A stretch of DNA of 64,000 bases from a virus. Below, one piece after another: positions 42,201 to 50,857 of this stretch. The stretch spans positions 1 to 64,000 of the IMG/VR virus record IMGVR_UViG_3300030202_000274, one strand, 5' to 3'. Under the pieces are notes generated by a model. That model made no database searches and was not told the DNA's origin. It saw only the letters and a list, made by a program, of their open reading frames with translations. The first letter of the stretch is position 1. Every line of letters begins with the position of its first letter. The translations under genes were made by a program, and so were the position numbers.

Positions 42201-42517
42201 GCAATATTTTTATAAACGTTTGGCGTACTTGCAATTACTGTTTTAGAATAATTATCAACAGCATTTCTCATTCCATCTGGATCAAATTTAAACTTATCTT
42301 TTAATTGTAGATAATGATCTCTTGATTGTTGATTAAATTGAAATTGCCAATTTGCAGAAGCATCAACCTCAGCTTTTTTTCTAAATACATCTATAGCTTC
42401 ACTAATAGGTTTAGATATTTCTGCTGCTATAGTTGTGGTAGGAAATTTTGGAATACCAATATTATCAGCTACACTTGCTTTTAAACCAACTTGTTTTTTT
42501 GCTTGTTTTAATGCCAT
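39293..42517 (-). CDS. Internal core protein, gp15-like, unit 2
   Basis: A 1074-residue, Asn/Lys/Glu-rich, mostly helical protein between gp14-like and gp16-like genes with one-base overlaps. More than twice the length of its unit 1 counterpart (469), so the two units organise ejection proteins differently. Assigned by position. Confidence 0.65.
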   Translation of the reverse strand: MALKQAKKQVGLKASVADNIGIPKFPTTTIAAEISKPISEAIDVFRKKAEVDASANWQFQFNQQSRDHYLQLKDKFKFDPDGMRNAVDNYSKTVIASTPNVYKNIAQNILAQKNLANMSYATTNYNNREDQKALDGWNLTKDQTMVDAGSHLETINMNPNLTGLDINSFIGNDLLKTLNHNYGGAESTIVETNRYSGSQLKKDLDNDIIDLETLRVFSIIKKLGDVDGNKYFLNYAAGKDNLPITPDNVDNPIFQKYAKDITDPFKRSKIITKVKSLYDDYNSKNINQLKNAKIKYNLDGQQASGGILDVHKFANGANGNATNYVTNSMPGIDKDFDRAVEIVNKNINVQELVSKAANYEVIDKFEDNEQMELFKTALLRRYGIDDKNITDIDNPDLATVMELYKNQNIEPTAVLKKINKDYNVNFKTPGMIEDFKENLSLFNYIKSQDMFPYVTVENEHIYNAANKMGLSAMESNEIVAEKLNQIVGNKGNLEENYKKVSDNIDNNLDVAINNMKWTIEMQDINTDTWWLKKIFNKKVNKFSHMFIPESTSAWYKGLDMTPQVQQVWLNNIKTQLAYINGNSDIDITTDEGKQQFYKASIQALHSMNKQGYSATRLNGTGKVSMIKHGFEKEIGFTGQGFDSALMAQANYLKENLSKEEQIERFGFDPVGPSGKEQTPVNITDVMKRVIDENYKNLIIEPTGTFTGEGKDRKPNYHAKILYDDKLISLTQGDNFFDPTGLRSNMLIEKDLIEPVSAPETRNEIMQEIATKKFDLFMKKGLGRFIDGDSGTEKWLQKFFYGTTKTMIEASDYRFYPDFPLINDVPKEVKPFGFIFKALGKDIDVESYYNEAAEINNEVNEIISMDAQINKNRNFTDKQKLLESRFPPHKTSATEAALQKTYMQHVYNSYQDKSLPLTFRTNNYMAVMKTDQTWDGEMTDITTGNQAAIFASPVDSIRAAMRVMINNSTLIKNETTKRYGNNPTAEQILKVYAVDSEPYLNALEDKTNFTRDTAINFYDGNQMYQLIKFMIEHEMGSEAFNEYYPPQNQTLLDKMIFEGYTRGINSYGGKLGKLN

Positions 42518-43017
42518 TAATATTTATCTCCTGGATCATCTGTAAAATATTGACCTCTAGGTTGTCTTCCTTGATATGAGTCAGCATAAGATTTTGTTTT
42601 TAATGCTGATGCTGCTATACTTGCATAAGCTCCAAACTCTTTAGCTTTACCCATAACTTTTGTTGTATATATTTGACTTTCTATTTTAGATTCACCTCTA
42701 AGTGTATTAATTTTTATATTGGTTACATCTTTTGTTGCTATTCTATCTATTTCAGATTGAGTAGATAGAAAACTTCTACTATCATCATTGTAACCAGAAC
42801 CTGCAACTATAGCTAAATTTTGTTTACGTTTTCTTCTAGCTTCTTCTAATACATCATTAGAATCTTGTAATCCTTTTAACTGATTGTATTTTTTTTCTGT
42901 TTCATATTCTTTTATAATAGCTTTGTTAGTTGCTTTTTGAGCTTGTATTTGTGAATAAGTTCCAACTGCTTGTACAACAGTACTAGCAATAGCTAATGTA
43001 ACAGGATCAGCACTCAT
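42517..43017 (-). CDS. Internal virion protein B, gp14-like, unit 2
   Basis: A 166-residue protein with a small-residue N terminus (ADPVTLAIASTVVQAVGTYS), a long helical charged middle and IVAGSGYNDDSRSFLSTQSE resembling the TSGAELSGSG region of the unit 1 protein. A four-base ATGA overlap joins it to the tail tube gene. No gp13-like gene lies between them. Confidence 0.72.
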   Translation of the reverse strand: MSADPVTLAIASTVVQAVGTYSQIQAQKATNKAIIKEYETEKKYNQLKGLQDSNDVLEEARRKRKQNLAIVAGSGYNDDSRSFLSTQSEIDRIATKDVTNIKINTLRGESKIESQIYTTKVMGKAKEFGAYASIAASALKTKSYADSYQGRQPRGQYFTDDPGDKY

Positions 43018-45224
43018 GCAAAAACTACCTCCACACTCATTCCTAATATTTTAATTGGTAACGGATCATCTTGAGATAATGTTACTGTTGGACTTTTGCT
43101 ATAACCTAAAAAGAAAAATTCTTTTTTGTCTGTTACAGGTGTTAAGTCAGAACCACCAGTGAAGTTAACTTGTTGGACTACTAAAGATTTAGAGGTTGTG
43201 TCTGCAGCTTTGACAGTTAAATCTAAAGCAGAATTAATATCAATGATGGCTCTTGAGATTCTTCTTGGTAAACCAGTTAATGGTCCTTCGGGTAATTCTT
43301 TGTCTATTGGCATAGTTTCAATAATAGGTGTATAGTTAAATCCAATTTTTACTCCAGTTCCTCTTGGAGAGTTTAATGTAATAGTATCTGTACCACTAAC
43401 AGTAAACGCACCTAATGAACTATTACCTTCTACTGCATTAACAGACTCATTGGTGTAAATACCATTTACAGAATGAAAATATCCTTTAACAATTGTAACA
43501 ACAGCATTATCTGCTGGAGTTGCTGCTAAGTTTTGATCTAAGTTAAGATCATAAGATCCACCACCATTATTTGTAACAGCTTGTATAGTATATTCAGTAG
43601 AGTTTCCTGCAATAGTAAATGTTTCATTAATTTGTGGATCAGAAGTAAATCCATCTATTTTTACTACAGCTCCAGATTGACTAGCACCCTGTACTAATGG
43701 TGTACCTCTTTGACTTACTGTTGATGTTGTTTGCATATCTAATGTAATACTATCATCATCTCCAAATTTTTCTAGTGTATATACTGTAGATCCATTTAAT
43801 TGTCTTTTAACAATACATACTAAAAATTCATTTAATGTAATTACAGATTGATATAAATCATTTTCTTTAGTTGTCCAAAGTCCCCATCCTGCTATTTTTT
43901 CATCTCTAACAGAATGAAATATAGCCATACTTCCTGGAAGTGTACTTCCGTTATTTAAAAAAAACGCATACTGTTCTGGTCTAGTAAAGTTACCTTTTAT
44001 AATGGCTACTTGTTTTGGATTATCTATTAAATGTTCTGCAAGTATTGATACCGAAGTTGATTTATATCCATCTTCAATATCTGAATAAACAAATTCTCTT
44101 ACAGCTTTACCATTTTTTTGAACAAAACCTGCTGCTTGATCAAACATAACAGGAGCTGTTCTACTAATACCATAAGGTGTTTGTCTTAATACTGATACAT
44201 TTCCAGGAGTAATAGTATTATCATTTGCTCTTGGAATATAATATTCACCACCATCTGTAAATACTTGTAAGTCTTTTCCAGACAACATATGTCTAACTTC
44301 ATTAACTTCTGAACCTGCAATATCTAAATCAATAGCTTCATCTGCTTGACCTGTTCCTACACTAAAATTAAAATACTCAGATATTCTAGAAGCTAATATA
44401 CCAGCAGGTCTAGACTTTAAACCACCTAACCATAGTCTGTTATTATGAAAAGTTACTGCTTGTGGAAATCCTCTTTTGGTAGATATAGATTGTTCTGCCC
44501 AATCAAAATGTGGACCAGCACTACCCATGTCTTCAATAATAGTAATAGTAACTTCTGTAGCAGAAGTAAAACCAGTTATCTTACCTTGTTTTTTATTTAT
44601 TTCTATATAATCCCCAACTTGATTACTTGTAAAAGCATCAGCACTTGCAGTTACAGTTCTACCTGTTCCTGTTGCATGAGAAGATAAACTTACACTAATA
44701 GAACTAGAAGCATATTTATAAAATGGTCTAGTTGTTTTATTAACACCACTTACAGTTACTGAATCATCATCATCAAATGCAAATACTGATACTGTAAACG
44801 AAGTTGCAGATTCTCTAAATAATCTTCTTGTTTCATTATCTCTATGTGTAATAAAAATAGTATCGCCAAATTGAGCAAAGTTTAATTCAAATAGTTGAGC
44901 TGTAGTCCAATTGCAATTAGTTGTATAGTTAGATACTATTGCACTACCATTAATATTATAAACATCCATTCTTTGATTAGATAAAACAATAATAGCTATT
45001 TCATCATCAGAAAATACAAATGGAATTAATCTAGACTCAGCAGGTAATGTTGCTAAATATGTAGTTCCTGGTCTTCTCATAAGACCACCTTCTGCTAATA
45101 ATGCAAAGTTTCTACATTGTTTAGCTCCATTTGAATAAGCAGGTGTATCTATTCTGGTAGCTAATAATGGATTAAGCTCTCCAGAAGAAAAATTGGTTAA
45201 TACAGTTTTTAATGTTCTTGCCAT
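43014..45224 (-). CDS. Tail tubular protein B (nozzle), unit 2
   Basis: A 736-residue nozzle protein opening ARTLKTVLTNFSSGELNPLL and LMRRPGTTYLATLP, the same landmarks as unit 1. It contains an extra ~50-residue beta segment after residue 500. Beta-rich. One-base overlap with tail tubular A. Confidence 0.9.
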   Translation of the reverse strand: MARTLKTVLTNFSSGELNPLLATRIDTPAYSNGAKQCRNFALLAEGGLMRRPGTTYLATLPAESRLIPFVFSDDEIAIIVLSNQRMDVYNINGSAIVSNYTTNCNWTTAQLFELNFAQFGDTIFITHRDNETRRLFRESATSFTVSVFAFDDDDSVTVSGVNKTTRPFYKYASSSISVSLSSHATGTGRTVTASADAFTSNQVGDYIEINKKQGKITGFTSATEVTITIIEDMGSAGPHFDWAEQSISTKRGFPQAVTFHNNRLWLGGLKSRPAGILASRISEYFNFSVGTGQADEAIDLDIAGSEVNEVRHMLSGKDLQVFTDGGEYYIPRANDNTITPGNVSVLRQTPYGISRTAPVMFDQAAGFVQKNGKAVREFVYSDIEDGYKSTSVSILAEHLIDNPKQVAIIKGNFTRPEQYAFFLNNGSTLPGSMAIFHSVRDEKIAGWGLWTTKENDLYQSVITLNEFLVCIVKRQLNGSTVYTLEKFGDDDSITLDMQTTSTVSQRGTPLVQGASQSGAVVKIDGFTSDPQINETFTIAGNSTEYTIQAVTNNGGGSYDLNLDQNLAATPADNAVVTIVKGYFHSVNGIYTNESVNAVEGNSSLGAFTVSGTDTITLNSPRGTGVKIGFNYTPIIETMPIDKELPEGPLTGLPRRISRAIIDINSALDLTVKAADTTSKSLVVQQVNFTGGSDLTPVTDKKEFFFLGYSKSPTVTLSQDDPLPIKILGMSVEVVFA

Positions 45225-45823
45225 TATACATCAGTTCTCGTAGAGTTTCTTAAATTAATAAATCTAGAAGTATCTAGTTTTCTAGTAGTTACTTCTGCTG
45301 TATCTATATTTTTAGATATTAAAAATTGTCTATCAGACATTTGTTTAAATTGATTAATCATACCTGCATCTCTAGCAACTGAACCTGCAAATAAAGAAGC
45401 AAGTTCATATTCTAAAGCTAATCTAAAATGAGCTGGAAAATAATCTTCTTCTACTCTGTAAATATAATCCAATACTAAATTATGATTTGCACCATAAGTA
45501 TTAACATAAATCATATTCTTATATCTTGTATAAGGAATAATATAATCGTTAACTGTTAATGTATTAATTTGTAGTACTCCAGGATCAGCAGGTAACTGAT
45601 AAGCATATTCATATCTTCCTACTGGAGCTGTAGATAATAGTGATAATGTTTTTTGATTAGTTGCAAACTTCCATCTATGTCTAGTTAGACAAGCTTGTAC
45701 AATGTCTTCATAAACATTAGAAGCAACTAAAGCTTCTGTAGATCCATCCTCAAAGGAAGATATAGGTTGTGCGCCTATCATTACTAAAGCTCTTGCACAT
45801 ATATCTACTTTTGATGTTGCCAT
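45224..45823 (-). CDS. Tail tubular protein A, unit 2
   Basis: A 199-residue protein beginning ATSKVDICARALVMIGAQPI, with RHRWKFATNQKTLSLL and AYQLPADPGVLQINTL. The adaptor between portal and nozzle. Confidence 0.9.
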   Translation of the reverse strand: MATSKVDICARALVMIGAQPISSFEDGSTEALVASNVYEDIVQACLTRHRWKFATNQKTLSLLSTAPVGRYEYAYQLPADPGVLQINTLTVNDYIIPYTRYKNMIYVNTYGANHNLVLDYIYRVEEDYFPAHFRLALEYELASLFAGSVARDAGMINQFKQMSDRQFLISKNIDTAEVTTRKLDTSRFINLRNSTRTDV

Positions 45824-45826
45824 TTA

Positions 45827-46018
45827 TTATTTTTTAAAATTTTTATTTCCTCTTAAAATTTTTAATTCAATATCGTTCATAGCTTTAATTTCTTTATTAG
45901 TAGCTTTTGCATTTCCTAAAGTTACCATATTTCTTAATCCATAAGTTTGAACAATTGCTGCATCTTTTGCATCAGAATAAAAATTTTTTAAAATATTATT
46001 TTTATTTTTTTTAGTCAT
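45827..46018 (-). CDS. Small basic protein (63 aa), unit 2
   Basis: Lys/Asn-rich; contains FYSDAKDAAIVQTYGLRNMV. Located between the head and tail-tube genes, as 10538-10738 in unit 1. Not recognised. Confidence 0.55.
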   Translation of the reverse strand: MTKKNKNNILKNFYSDAKDAAIVQTYGLRNMVTLGNAKATNKEIKAMNDIELKILRGNKNFKK

Positions 46019-46049
46019 TATATTTCCTTATTTTAATTTATAAAATTGA

Positions 46050-46067
46050 GGGCGAAATTAATCGCCC
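46050..46067. terminator. Post-head-gene hairpin, unit 2
   Basis: GGGCGA (46050-46055), loop AATTAA, TCGCCC (46062-46067), 20 bases beyond the stop of the 83-residue gene. On the minus strand a TCAATTTTATAAATTAAAAT tract follows, weakly terminator-like. It parallels the post-capsid hairpin of unit 1. Confidence 0.6.
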
Positions 46068-46086
46068 CCAAAATATCTTTAAACGA

Positions 46087-46338
46087 TTATGATCCGTTTA
46101 CGACAGTTACTGTAGCAGCACCTGTTGCAGAAGACACTACAAGAATGTCTACTGTTTGAGTACCACCATTTGAACCAACGCAAAGAATAATATCATTTTC
46201 TTTTAAGTTCTCAGTTGCTGAGTTGAAGTAACCAGAAGCAGCTATTGTAGCAATAGCATCTCCATCTGTATAAAAGAATACAGAGTTACCACCAGCTTCA
46301 GCAATCTTTTTGATTGGGTTTGCAGTTTCGTAAGCCAT
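46087..46338 (-). CDS. Possible head-decoration protein (83 aa), unit 2
   Basis: A small beta-rich protein (GNSVFFYTDGDAIATIAASG, DIILCVGSNGGTQTVDILVV) directly after the capsid gene with a 9-base gap. The location and size fit head-fibre or decoration proteins. Not present in unit 1. Confidence 0.55.
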   Translation of the reverse strand: MAYETANPIKKIAEAGGNSVFFYTDGDAIATIAASGYFNSATENLKENDIILCVGSNGGTQTVDILVVSSATGAATVTVVNGS

Positions 46339-46347
46339 ATATTCTCC

Positions 46348-47178
46348 TTATTCAGCACATTTTTGAACTCTAATACCATCAGTATCAATTAATGTACCGC
46401 CTATGCTTAGCATAGAAGTAATTAAATGAGAAACTTTTTCTGGTATGTAGTTCACTTCAGTTTTAACATCAGAACCAACTCCTAAGCCTAATGATGATTT
46501 GTGGAAAGCCACAGTATGTCTATCAGTAGAACCAGAAGTTTCTAGTCCACTGTGTACAAACCATAAGAATCCTAACCATCTTTTAGCAGTCATTCCTCCA
46601 GCATATGGAAGCTCACCTTCGCCTACATATTCAACTCTAGAGAATTGATCTAGGTTAATTAGGTCAGACCATTGTTTTGGTCCTACTACCCAATATCTTT
46701 GTTGGTCATCTGGTACATCATTAGTATTGAAAAGTTCCATCATAGCTTGAGCTTTTCCTAAGTTCATTCCAGTACCTGTTCCAGATGAGTTGTTTGCAAG
46801 AGTTGTAGCACCATTCATAATCCCAGTTAATACACTGTCAGTTTTTCTACCTAAAGCGTATGCTGCAGATTGTGCAACTACTTGTCTTTCGTCAATGTTT
46901 ACCTTTAACTCGTCTAGCTTGTCAACGTAATCAGCTGCATAGTAATCAGTTAAAGTTGCTGACACATTGCTGTGTGATAGATCCATTGCAACTACTTCAG
47001 CATGTCTTGCTTTAGTGTTTGCAGAACCTTTTGCAACTTTCTGAAACTTAACAGTGTTACCATTAACGCCATTCACAGTTCTTACTAAGTTCTTTAACTT
47101 AGAACCCATTCTTTGATAAGCCATGTGAACTTCTGCTTCAAACTGAGTAATAAAGGCATTTGTTATTGATGTTGCCAT
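46348..47178 (-). CDS. Major capsid protein, unit 2
   Basis: A 276-residue protein with ITNAFITQFEAEVHMAYQRM and VNGVNGNTVKFQKVAKGSAN segments, and the spine helix QSAAYALGRKTDSVLTGIM. Same gene order as unit 1's capsid but only distantly similar. Its 150-bp upstream gap has paired direct repeats. Confidence 0.85.
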   Translation of the reverse strand: MATSITNAFITQFEAEVHMAYQRMGSKLKNLVRTVNGVNGNTVKFQKVAKGSANTKARHAEVVAMDLSHSNVSATLTDYYAADYVDKLDELKVNIDERQVVAQSAAYALGRKTDSVLTGIMNGATTLANNSSGTGTGMNLGKAQAMMELFNTNDVPDDQQRYWVVGPKQWSDLINLDQFSRVEYVGEGELPYAGGMTAKRWLGFLWFVHSGLETSGSTDRHTVAFHKSSLGLGVGSDVKTEVNYIPEKVSHLITSMLSIGGTLIDTDGIRVQKCAE

Positions 47179-47208
47179 TTTATTGTCCTTTGTTTGTTGT
47201 TAAGTTAC

Positions 47209-47256
47209 GTTTGTTATCCGATTATCTTACAAATGCAGTGGTTTGTTATCCAATTA
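47209..47256. promoter_or_regulatory. Paired 16-bp direct repeats upstream of capsid gene
   Basis: GTTTGTTATCCGATTA (47209-47224) and GTTTGTTATCCAATTA (47241-47256) differ at one base and are spaced 32 bp, about three helical turns. They lie in the 150-bp gap before the capsid ATG. On the coding (minus) strand they read with GGATAACAAAC. An AT-rich TAAGATAAT box lies between. Likely regulatory. Confidence 0.6.
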
Positions 47257-47328
47257 AGGGCAAACATTAAACATTTTTAAGGTCTTGATATAGAAATAGA
47301 TTTGTTTAATTGTTTAAACAACGCACAA

Positions 47329-47592
47329 TTACATCCATATTTTAGGAATAGTAATTACTTCTCCAAACTCTATATTACCTTTTTTGTCATAAGAATATGT
47401 ACCAAATAATGTAATATATTTTTTGGTTTCTTTGTATATCCACATTTGACTAGATACAGCTTTAGCTGGTTCATGATCATCCATATCGGATTTATTAATC
47501 CAACCTGTTTCACTAACTGCATCTAGCCAATGCAAATCTTTTTTAAGTTTTTTATACTTAAATTTATTTTTTTGTTTCGTATGCTTTTTCAT
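47329..47592 (-). CDS. Hypothetical protein (87 aa), unit 2
   Basis: An 87-residue protein with a basic N terminus and a beta-rich segment (SSQMWIYKETKKYITLFGTY). It overlaps the end of the scaffold gene by 29 bases. Function unknown. Confidence 0.55.
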   Translation of the reverse strand: MKKHTKQKNKFKYKKLKKDLHWLDAVSETGWINKSDMDDHEPAKAVSSQMWIYKETKKYITLFGTYSYDKKGNIEFGEVITIPKIWM

Positions 47593-48310
47593 ACAGTTCT
47601 GTTACACGTTTAATATAAGCATCATCCCTTTTATTAGAATCATAATATCTAGGATCATTCATCATAGATTTAAGATCTGCAAAATCTGGAGTAACAGATA
47701 CTTGTGTAGGTGTAGTAGGCATAGGACTATCTTTAGTCATTTTCATTATTTCTTCTATTGCTTTTACACCTTCAGCTGTTGATGCTATACTTGAAAAAGT
47801 ATTGTAAGCTTCTGGTGATAAGTTTTTCTTAGACCAAAGCTCTGCAGCTTCAACTCTTTCTTTTGAGTTGTCACCTAACTTTTGCATTTCAGCATTAACA
47901 TCTGGTAAAGTTGCCATTGCATTATCAATAAATACTTTAACACCTTCATCAAATTGTTCTTGAGATAAACCATTTTGTTTAGCTGTTTCTTTCCACCATT
48001 GTACTATTTCCATATCATCTGATACAGATACATCTACATTTTCTGGAAGTTCTGGAACATTAACTTTATATTCTTCTGGTACTTTACCAAGTCTTTCTTG
48101 TTCTAAATCTTGTCTAACTTGTTTAGACAGATCTTCTGTTCTTGAGCCTAATTTTTTTTCAAGAGCATTATAACTAGAAGCTAAGTTTTCTAAATTAACT
48201 TCTTTTCTATCAGCATCCCAAAATTTATCTTGTACATATTCTGGTTTATCACTGACAGTTTGTTCTTGCGTTTCTGTGGTGATTGGTGCTGTTGCATTAT
48301 CATCTACCAT
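47564..48310 (-). CDS. Capsid scaffolding protein, unit 2
   Basis: A 248-residue acidic, helical protein with VPEEYKVNVPELPENVDVSV near residue 75, WWKETAKQNGLSQEQFDEGV downstream, and a C-terminal basic helix. It fits the T7-like scaffold in its place before the capsid. Confidence 0.82.
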   Translation of the reverse strand: MVDDNATAPITTETQEQTVSDKPEYVQDKFWDADRKEVNLENLASSYNALEKKLGSRTEDLSKQVRQDLEQERLGKVPEEYKVNVPELPENVDVSVSDDMEIVQWWKETAKQNGLSQEQFDEGVKVFIDNAMATLPDVNAEMQKLGDNSKERVEAAELWSKKNLSPEAYNTFSSIASTAEGVKAIEEIMKMTKDSPMPTTPTQVSVTPDFADLKSMMNDPRYYDSNKRDDAYIKRVTELYEKAYETKK

Positions 48311-48581
48311 CTTGTTCTCCTTTTTTTATTCTTGTTTGTATTACAGCTGTTAGGAATCTCATTCCTTCTAAATGAAATAATCCATTGCTATCTATATTAG
48401 GACCAGCAACTGCTTCAGTTGTAATTGATTTAATATACTCAAGAATTTTTTTTCCATCATCATTCTTAAATACACCTGCAAATAATTTATTAAGATTACG
48501 TTCTTCTTCTTCTGTTCTTACGTAACCATCAATAGATTTTGCAGGAATTGGTCTTTTTTCTTTAAGTCCATCCCAACTCAT
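48300..48581 (-). CDS. Small protein (93 aa) between portal and scaffold, unit 2
   Basis: Shares its slot with 12789-13025 and probably its C-terminal motif (G-MRFLTAVIQT). It contains DGKKILEYIKSITTEAVAG. Role unknown. Confidence 0.65.
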   Translation of the reverse strand: MSWDGLKEKRPIPAKSIDGYVRTEEEERNLNKLFAGVFKNDDGKKILEYIKSITTEAVAGPNIDSNGLFHLEGMRFLTAVIQTRIKKGEQDGR

Positions 48582-50131
48582 TATTGTGGTATTTCTCCTT
48601 CTTTCGGTGCAGTTTGTAACTGACTAATCTGTTGGACTATTTGTCTTTGTTCTTCTTCATCACGAATAAGTTTTTCAGGCAAATTCATTTTTTGTGCTAG
48701 ATACTTAGCAGTTTCATTTTGATTAACAATAACATTAATCATTTGTGGGCCAAATGTACCTGCAATAATTTCATTAAATCTATTTATATCAGAAACATCT
48801 TGCATATGTTGTGCTTTAGCTAATGGAGATCTAGCAGCAATCTTTACTTCTCTACCATTAACTTTAGGTAGTTCTATTCTACCTTGTTTAGATAATAATC
48901 TAATAATTCTTTTTAATAACGGATGTATAAATTCAGATTGTAGTCTTCCAAAAGAAGAACCTATTTGTCTTGATAGATCTGCCATTCTTTCAGAAACTTC
49001 TGTTGCTGTCATTGGAGTTCCTTCTGGTCTTCCAAGAGCTTCCATGTATAAAGCTTTTTTAATATTCTGCCTCATGTCTTGTAATACTAACTGAGCTACA
49101 TCAAAATTAGATGCAGACTGTATAGCACTTAATCCTCTTGATCCTGGAGCTACTGGTATTAAAGATCCAGGTACTAATGCAATATTGTCTGGATTAATTA
49201 CACCATCATCTTCATAAGTATAAACTCCAGATACTGACATCTGTGCATTTTGTAATATTAGCTCAACAGTTAAGTTACAAGTTTTAATTGCCCCCATAGC
49301 ATTAAATACTGGCCCTCTACCATAAACTTCACCAGATGCTTTATTCCATCTAAATACTAAATATGGATTAGATCCTTCTCCAGAATATTCTTCTTCAAAT
49401 ATAACTGCTTTAGGATTTTCTAATACAACACAATATTTATATTTTTCTTCATTGTCTTGATGTATTTTATATACAGCTTCTATAATTGTTAATTCTTTTT
49501 TTTGTTGTAACAAATCAAAATTTTCTGGCATTACAGCTTTAGGATATAAAACTTTAACGTGTTCTGGTTTTACTTTTCTAGTTCTATAGACTGTATCAAT
49601 CTTTCCGTCTGGGCCATTTAATAAACATACTTTAGGTAATGGTACAGCTGTAAATTTAACAGGATTAACAGCATCACCTTCTTCTACTAACATACATCCA
49701 GTACCAACAGCTAGATCCATAAATGCTTCATGTACTTCTTGATTAAAGTTTGAGTTTTGTAATACTTCAAAAACGTATTCAGTAATTTTATCTAACTGTA
49801 AATTAACTTGTGATTTTTGTTCTTCTGGTATTTCAACACCTGCTTGAAAATCTGCCCATCTTGCAAATGTAGGTACGATACCAGATTGTAATCTTGATGC
49901 AAATTCTTGTACACCAACTACAGCAGTTTCATCAAAAATCTTATCAGTTCTTTTTTGTCCTGGTGATTCTTCATAAAAAGATTCTCTATTAGGTAAACAA
50001 TACTCATAGGCTTCTTCAAATTTTTCTCTCCAATGATCTTTTACAGATACAGCTTCTTTGTATTTTTCTAAGATACCTGCTGCTTTGTCTGATGTATTTA
50101 TTATTGGTGTATCGTCTATTGTGTAATCCAT
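48581..50131 (-). CDS. Portal (head-tail connector) protein, unit 2
   Basis: A 516-residue protein with the T7-family portal landmarks: DHWREKFEEAYEYCLPNRES, EFASRLQSGIVPTFARWADF, PYLVFRWNKASGEVYGRGPV and MTATEVSERMADLSRQIGSS. Homologous to 13029-14654 but without the long Gln-rich tail. Confidence 0.93.
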   Translation of the reverse strand: MDYTIDDTPIINTSDKAAGILEKYKEAVSVKDHWREKFEEAYEYCLPNRESFYEESPGQKRTDKIFDETAVVGVQEFASRLQSGIVPTFARWADFQAGVEIPEEQKSQVNLQLDKITEYVFEVLQNSNFNQEVHEAFMDLAVGTGCMLVEEGDAVNPVKFTAVPLPKVCLLNGPDGKIDTVYRTRKVKPEHVKVLYPKAVMPENFDLLQQKKELTIIEAVYKIHQDNEEKYKYCVVLENPKAVIFEEEYSGEGSNPYLVFRWNKASGEVYGRGPVFNAMGAIKTCNLTVELILQNAQMSVSGVYTYEDDGVINPDNIALVPGSLIPVAPGSRGLSAIQSASNFDVAQLVLQDMRQNIKKALYMEALGRPEGTPMTATEVSERMADLSRQIGSSFGRLQSEFIHPLLKRIIRLLSKQGRIELPKVNGREVKIAARSPLAKAQHMQDVSDINRFNEIIAGTFGPQMINVIVNQNETAKYLAQKMNLPEKLIRDEEEQRQIVQQISQLQTAPKEGEIPQ

Positions 50132-50211
50132 TATTTTTTACTCCACTTATTTTTAAGTTCTACAATAAAAACTTTTATTTTAAAAATAATTTTATTTATA
50201 TATTTCATCAT
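50131..50211 (-). CDS. Amphipathic micro-protein (26 aa)
   Basis: ATGA overlap with the upstream stop and TAATG overlap with the portal start. MMKYINKIIFKIKVFIVELK then NKWSKK: hydrophobic/basic amphipathic helix. Coupled on both sides; tentative because of its size. Confidence 0.45.
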   Translation of the reverse strand: MMKYINKIIFKIKVFIVELKNKWSKK

Positions 50212-50582
50212 CTAAATCTTTTAGTTTTCGCTGCGATACTTTTAGGTTGTTTAACGAATTGTTTTCCTTTTTTATTTCCACGTGCTTTAGCTGCGTTAGT
50301 TGCTGACTTTTCTTTAGCCGTAAGAGCTTTCCAAGCTTTCTTAGGTAAATATCTTCGTTTGCCTTCTGATTTTTTACCACTGCTTGTTTGCCATTTTTGT
50401 TTACCCCATTTGGTAAGTTTGTTTGATGAAGACTTAGATCCTCTATAGCCTCCACCTGCTTTTTTATAAATCTTGACAGCAAGTTGCATAGCCCTAGCAC
50501 TGTGTTTTCCTCCCATTCTTGCTTTGGCTTGAGCTTTAGCTCTTGCCCATAAAGCAGGTTTAGTTTTCTTTGCAGTAGCCAT
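50208..50582 (-). CDS. DUF5872-like basic protein (124 aa)
   Basis: KPALWARAKAQAKARMGGKH, SARAMQLAVKIYKKAGGGYR, then LTKWGKQKWQTSSGKKSEGK and RRYLPKKAWKALTAKEKSAT. The W-QTS-GKK motif and KRYLP are distinctive. I assign DUF5872 from memory. Very basic, perhaps DNA-associated inside the head. Confidence 0.65.
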   Translation of the reverse strand: MATAKKTKPALWARAKAQAKARMGGKHSARAMQLAVKIYKKAGGGYRGSKSSSNKLTKWGKQKWQTSSGKKSEGKRRYLPKKAWKALTAKEKSATNAAKARGNKKGKQFVKQPKSIAAKTKRFR

Positions 50583-50857
50583 TAAGCTTTCTTCTTATGC
50601 CTATTTGCAAAGTTTCTTGCAGCAGCTACACTACCGAAACCCCAAGCTTTTAATGCTAAAGCTTTTCTTGTAGGTCTGCCTTTACTATCTTTCATTGGTC
50701 CTTTCATTCCTGCAAACCTTGCAGCGAATGATACTCTACGAGGATTAGTTCCTTTTTTAACAGGAGCTTTTAAGTTTGCACCTTCTTTACGTTTAAAGAA
50801 AGCTCTACCTCTAGCATTAAGTCCCCCTTTTGGATTTTGATAAACTTTAGCTACCAT
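50582..50857 (-). CDS. DUF6321-like basic protein, unit 2
   Basis: A 91-residue protein with NPKGGLNARGRAFFKRKEGA and NLKAPVKKGTNPRRVSFAAR, then KGPMKDSKGRPTRKALALKA. Homologue of 27494-27745 but relocated from the lysis to the head block. Its C terminus (AARNFANRHKKKA) differs. Confidence 0.72.
   Translation of the reverse strand: MVAKVYQNPKGGLNARGRAFFKRKEGANLKAPVKKGTNPRRVSFAARFAGMKGPMKDSKGRPTRKALALKAWGFGSVAAARNFANRHKKKA

Noticed and set aside
47241-47256. Resemblance of GGATAACAA to the lac operator
   Set aside because: A nine-base coincidence without dyad symmetry; the repeats are direct and no LacI-type protein is present.
50092-50448. Rightward 118-codon frame opposite basic-protein genes
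   Set aside because: Lies antisense to two well-supported genes with characteristic motifs and lacks a ribosome site.
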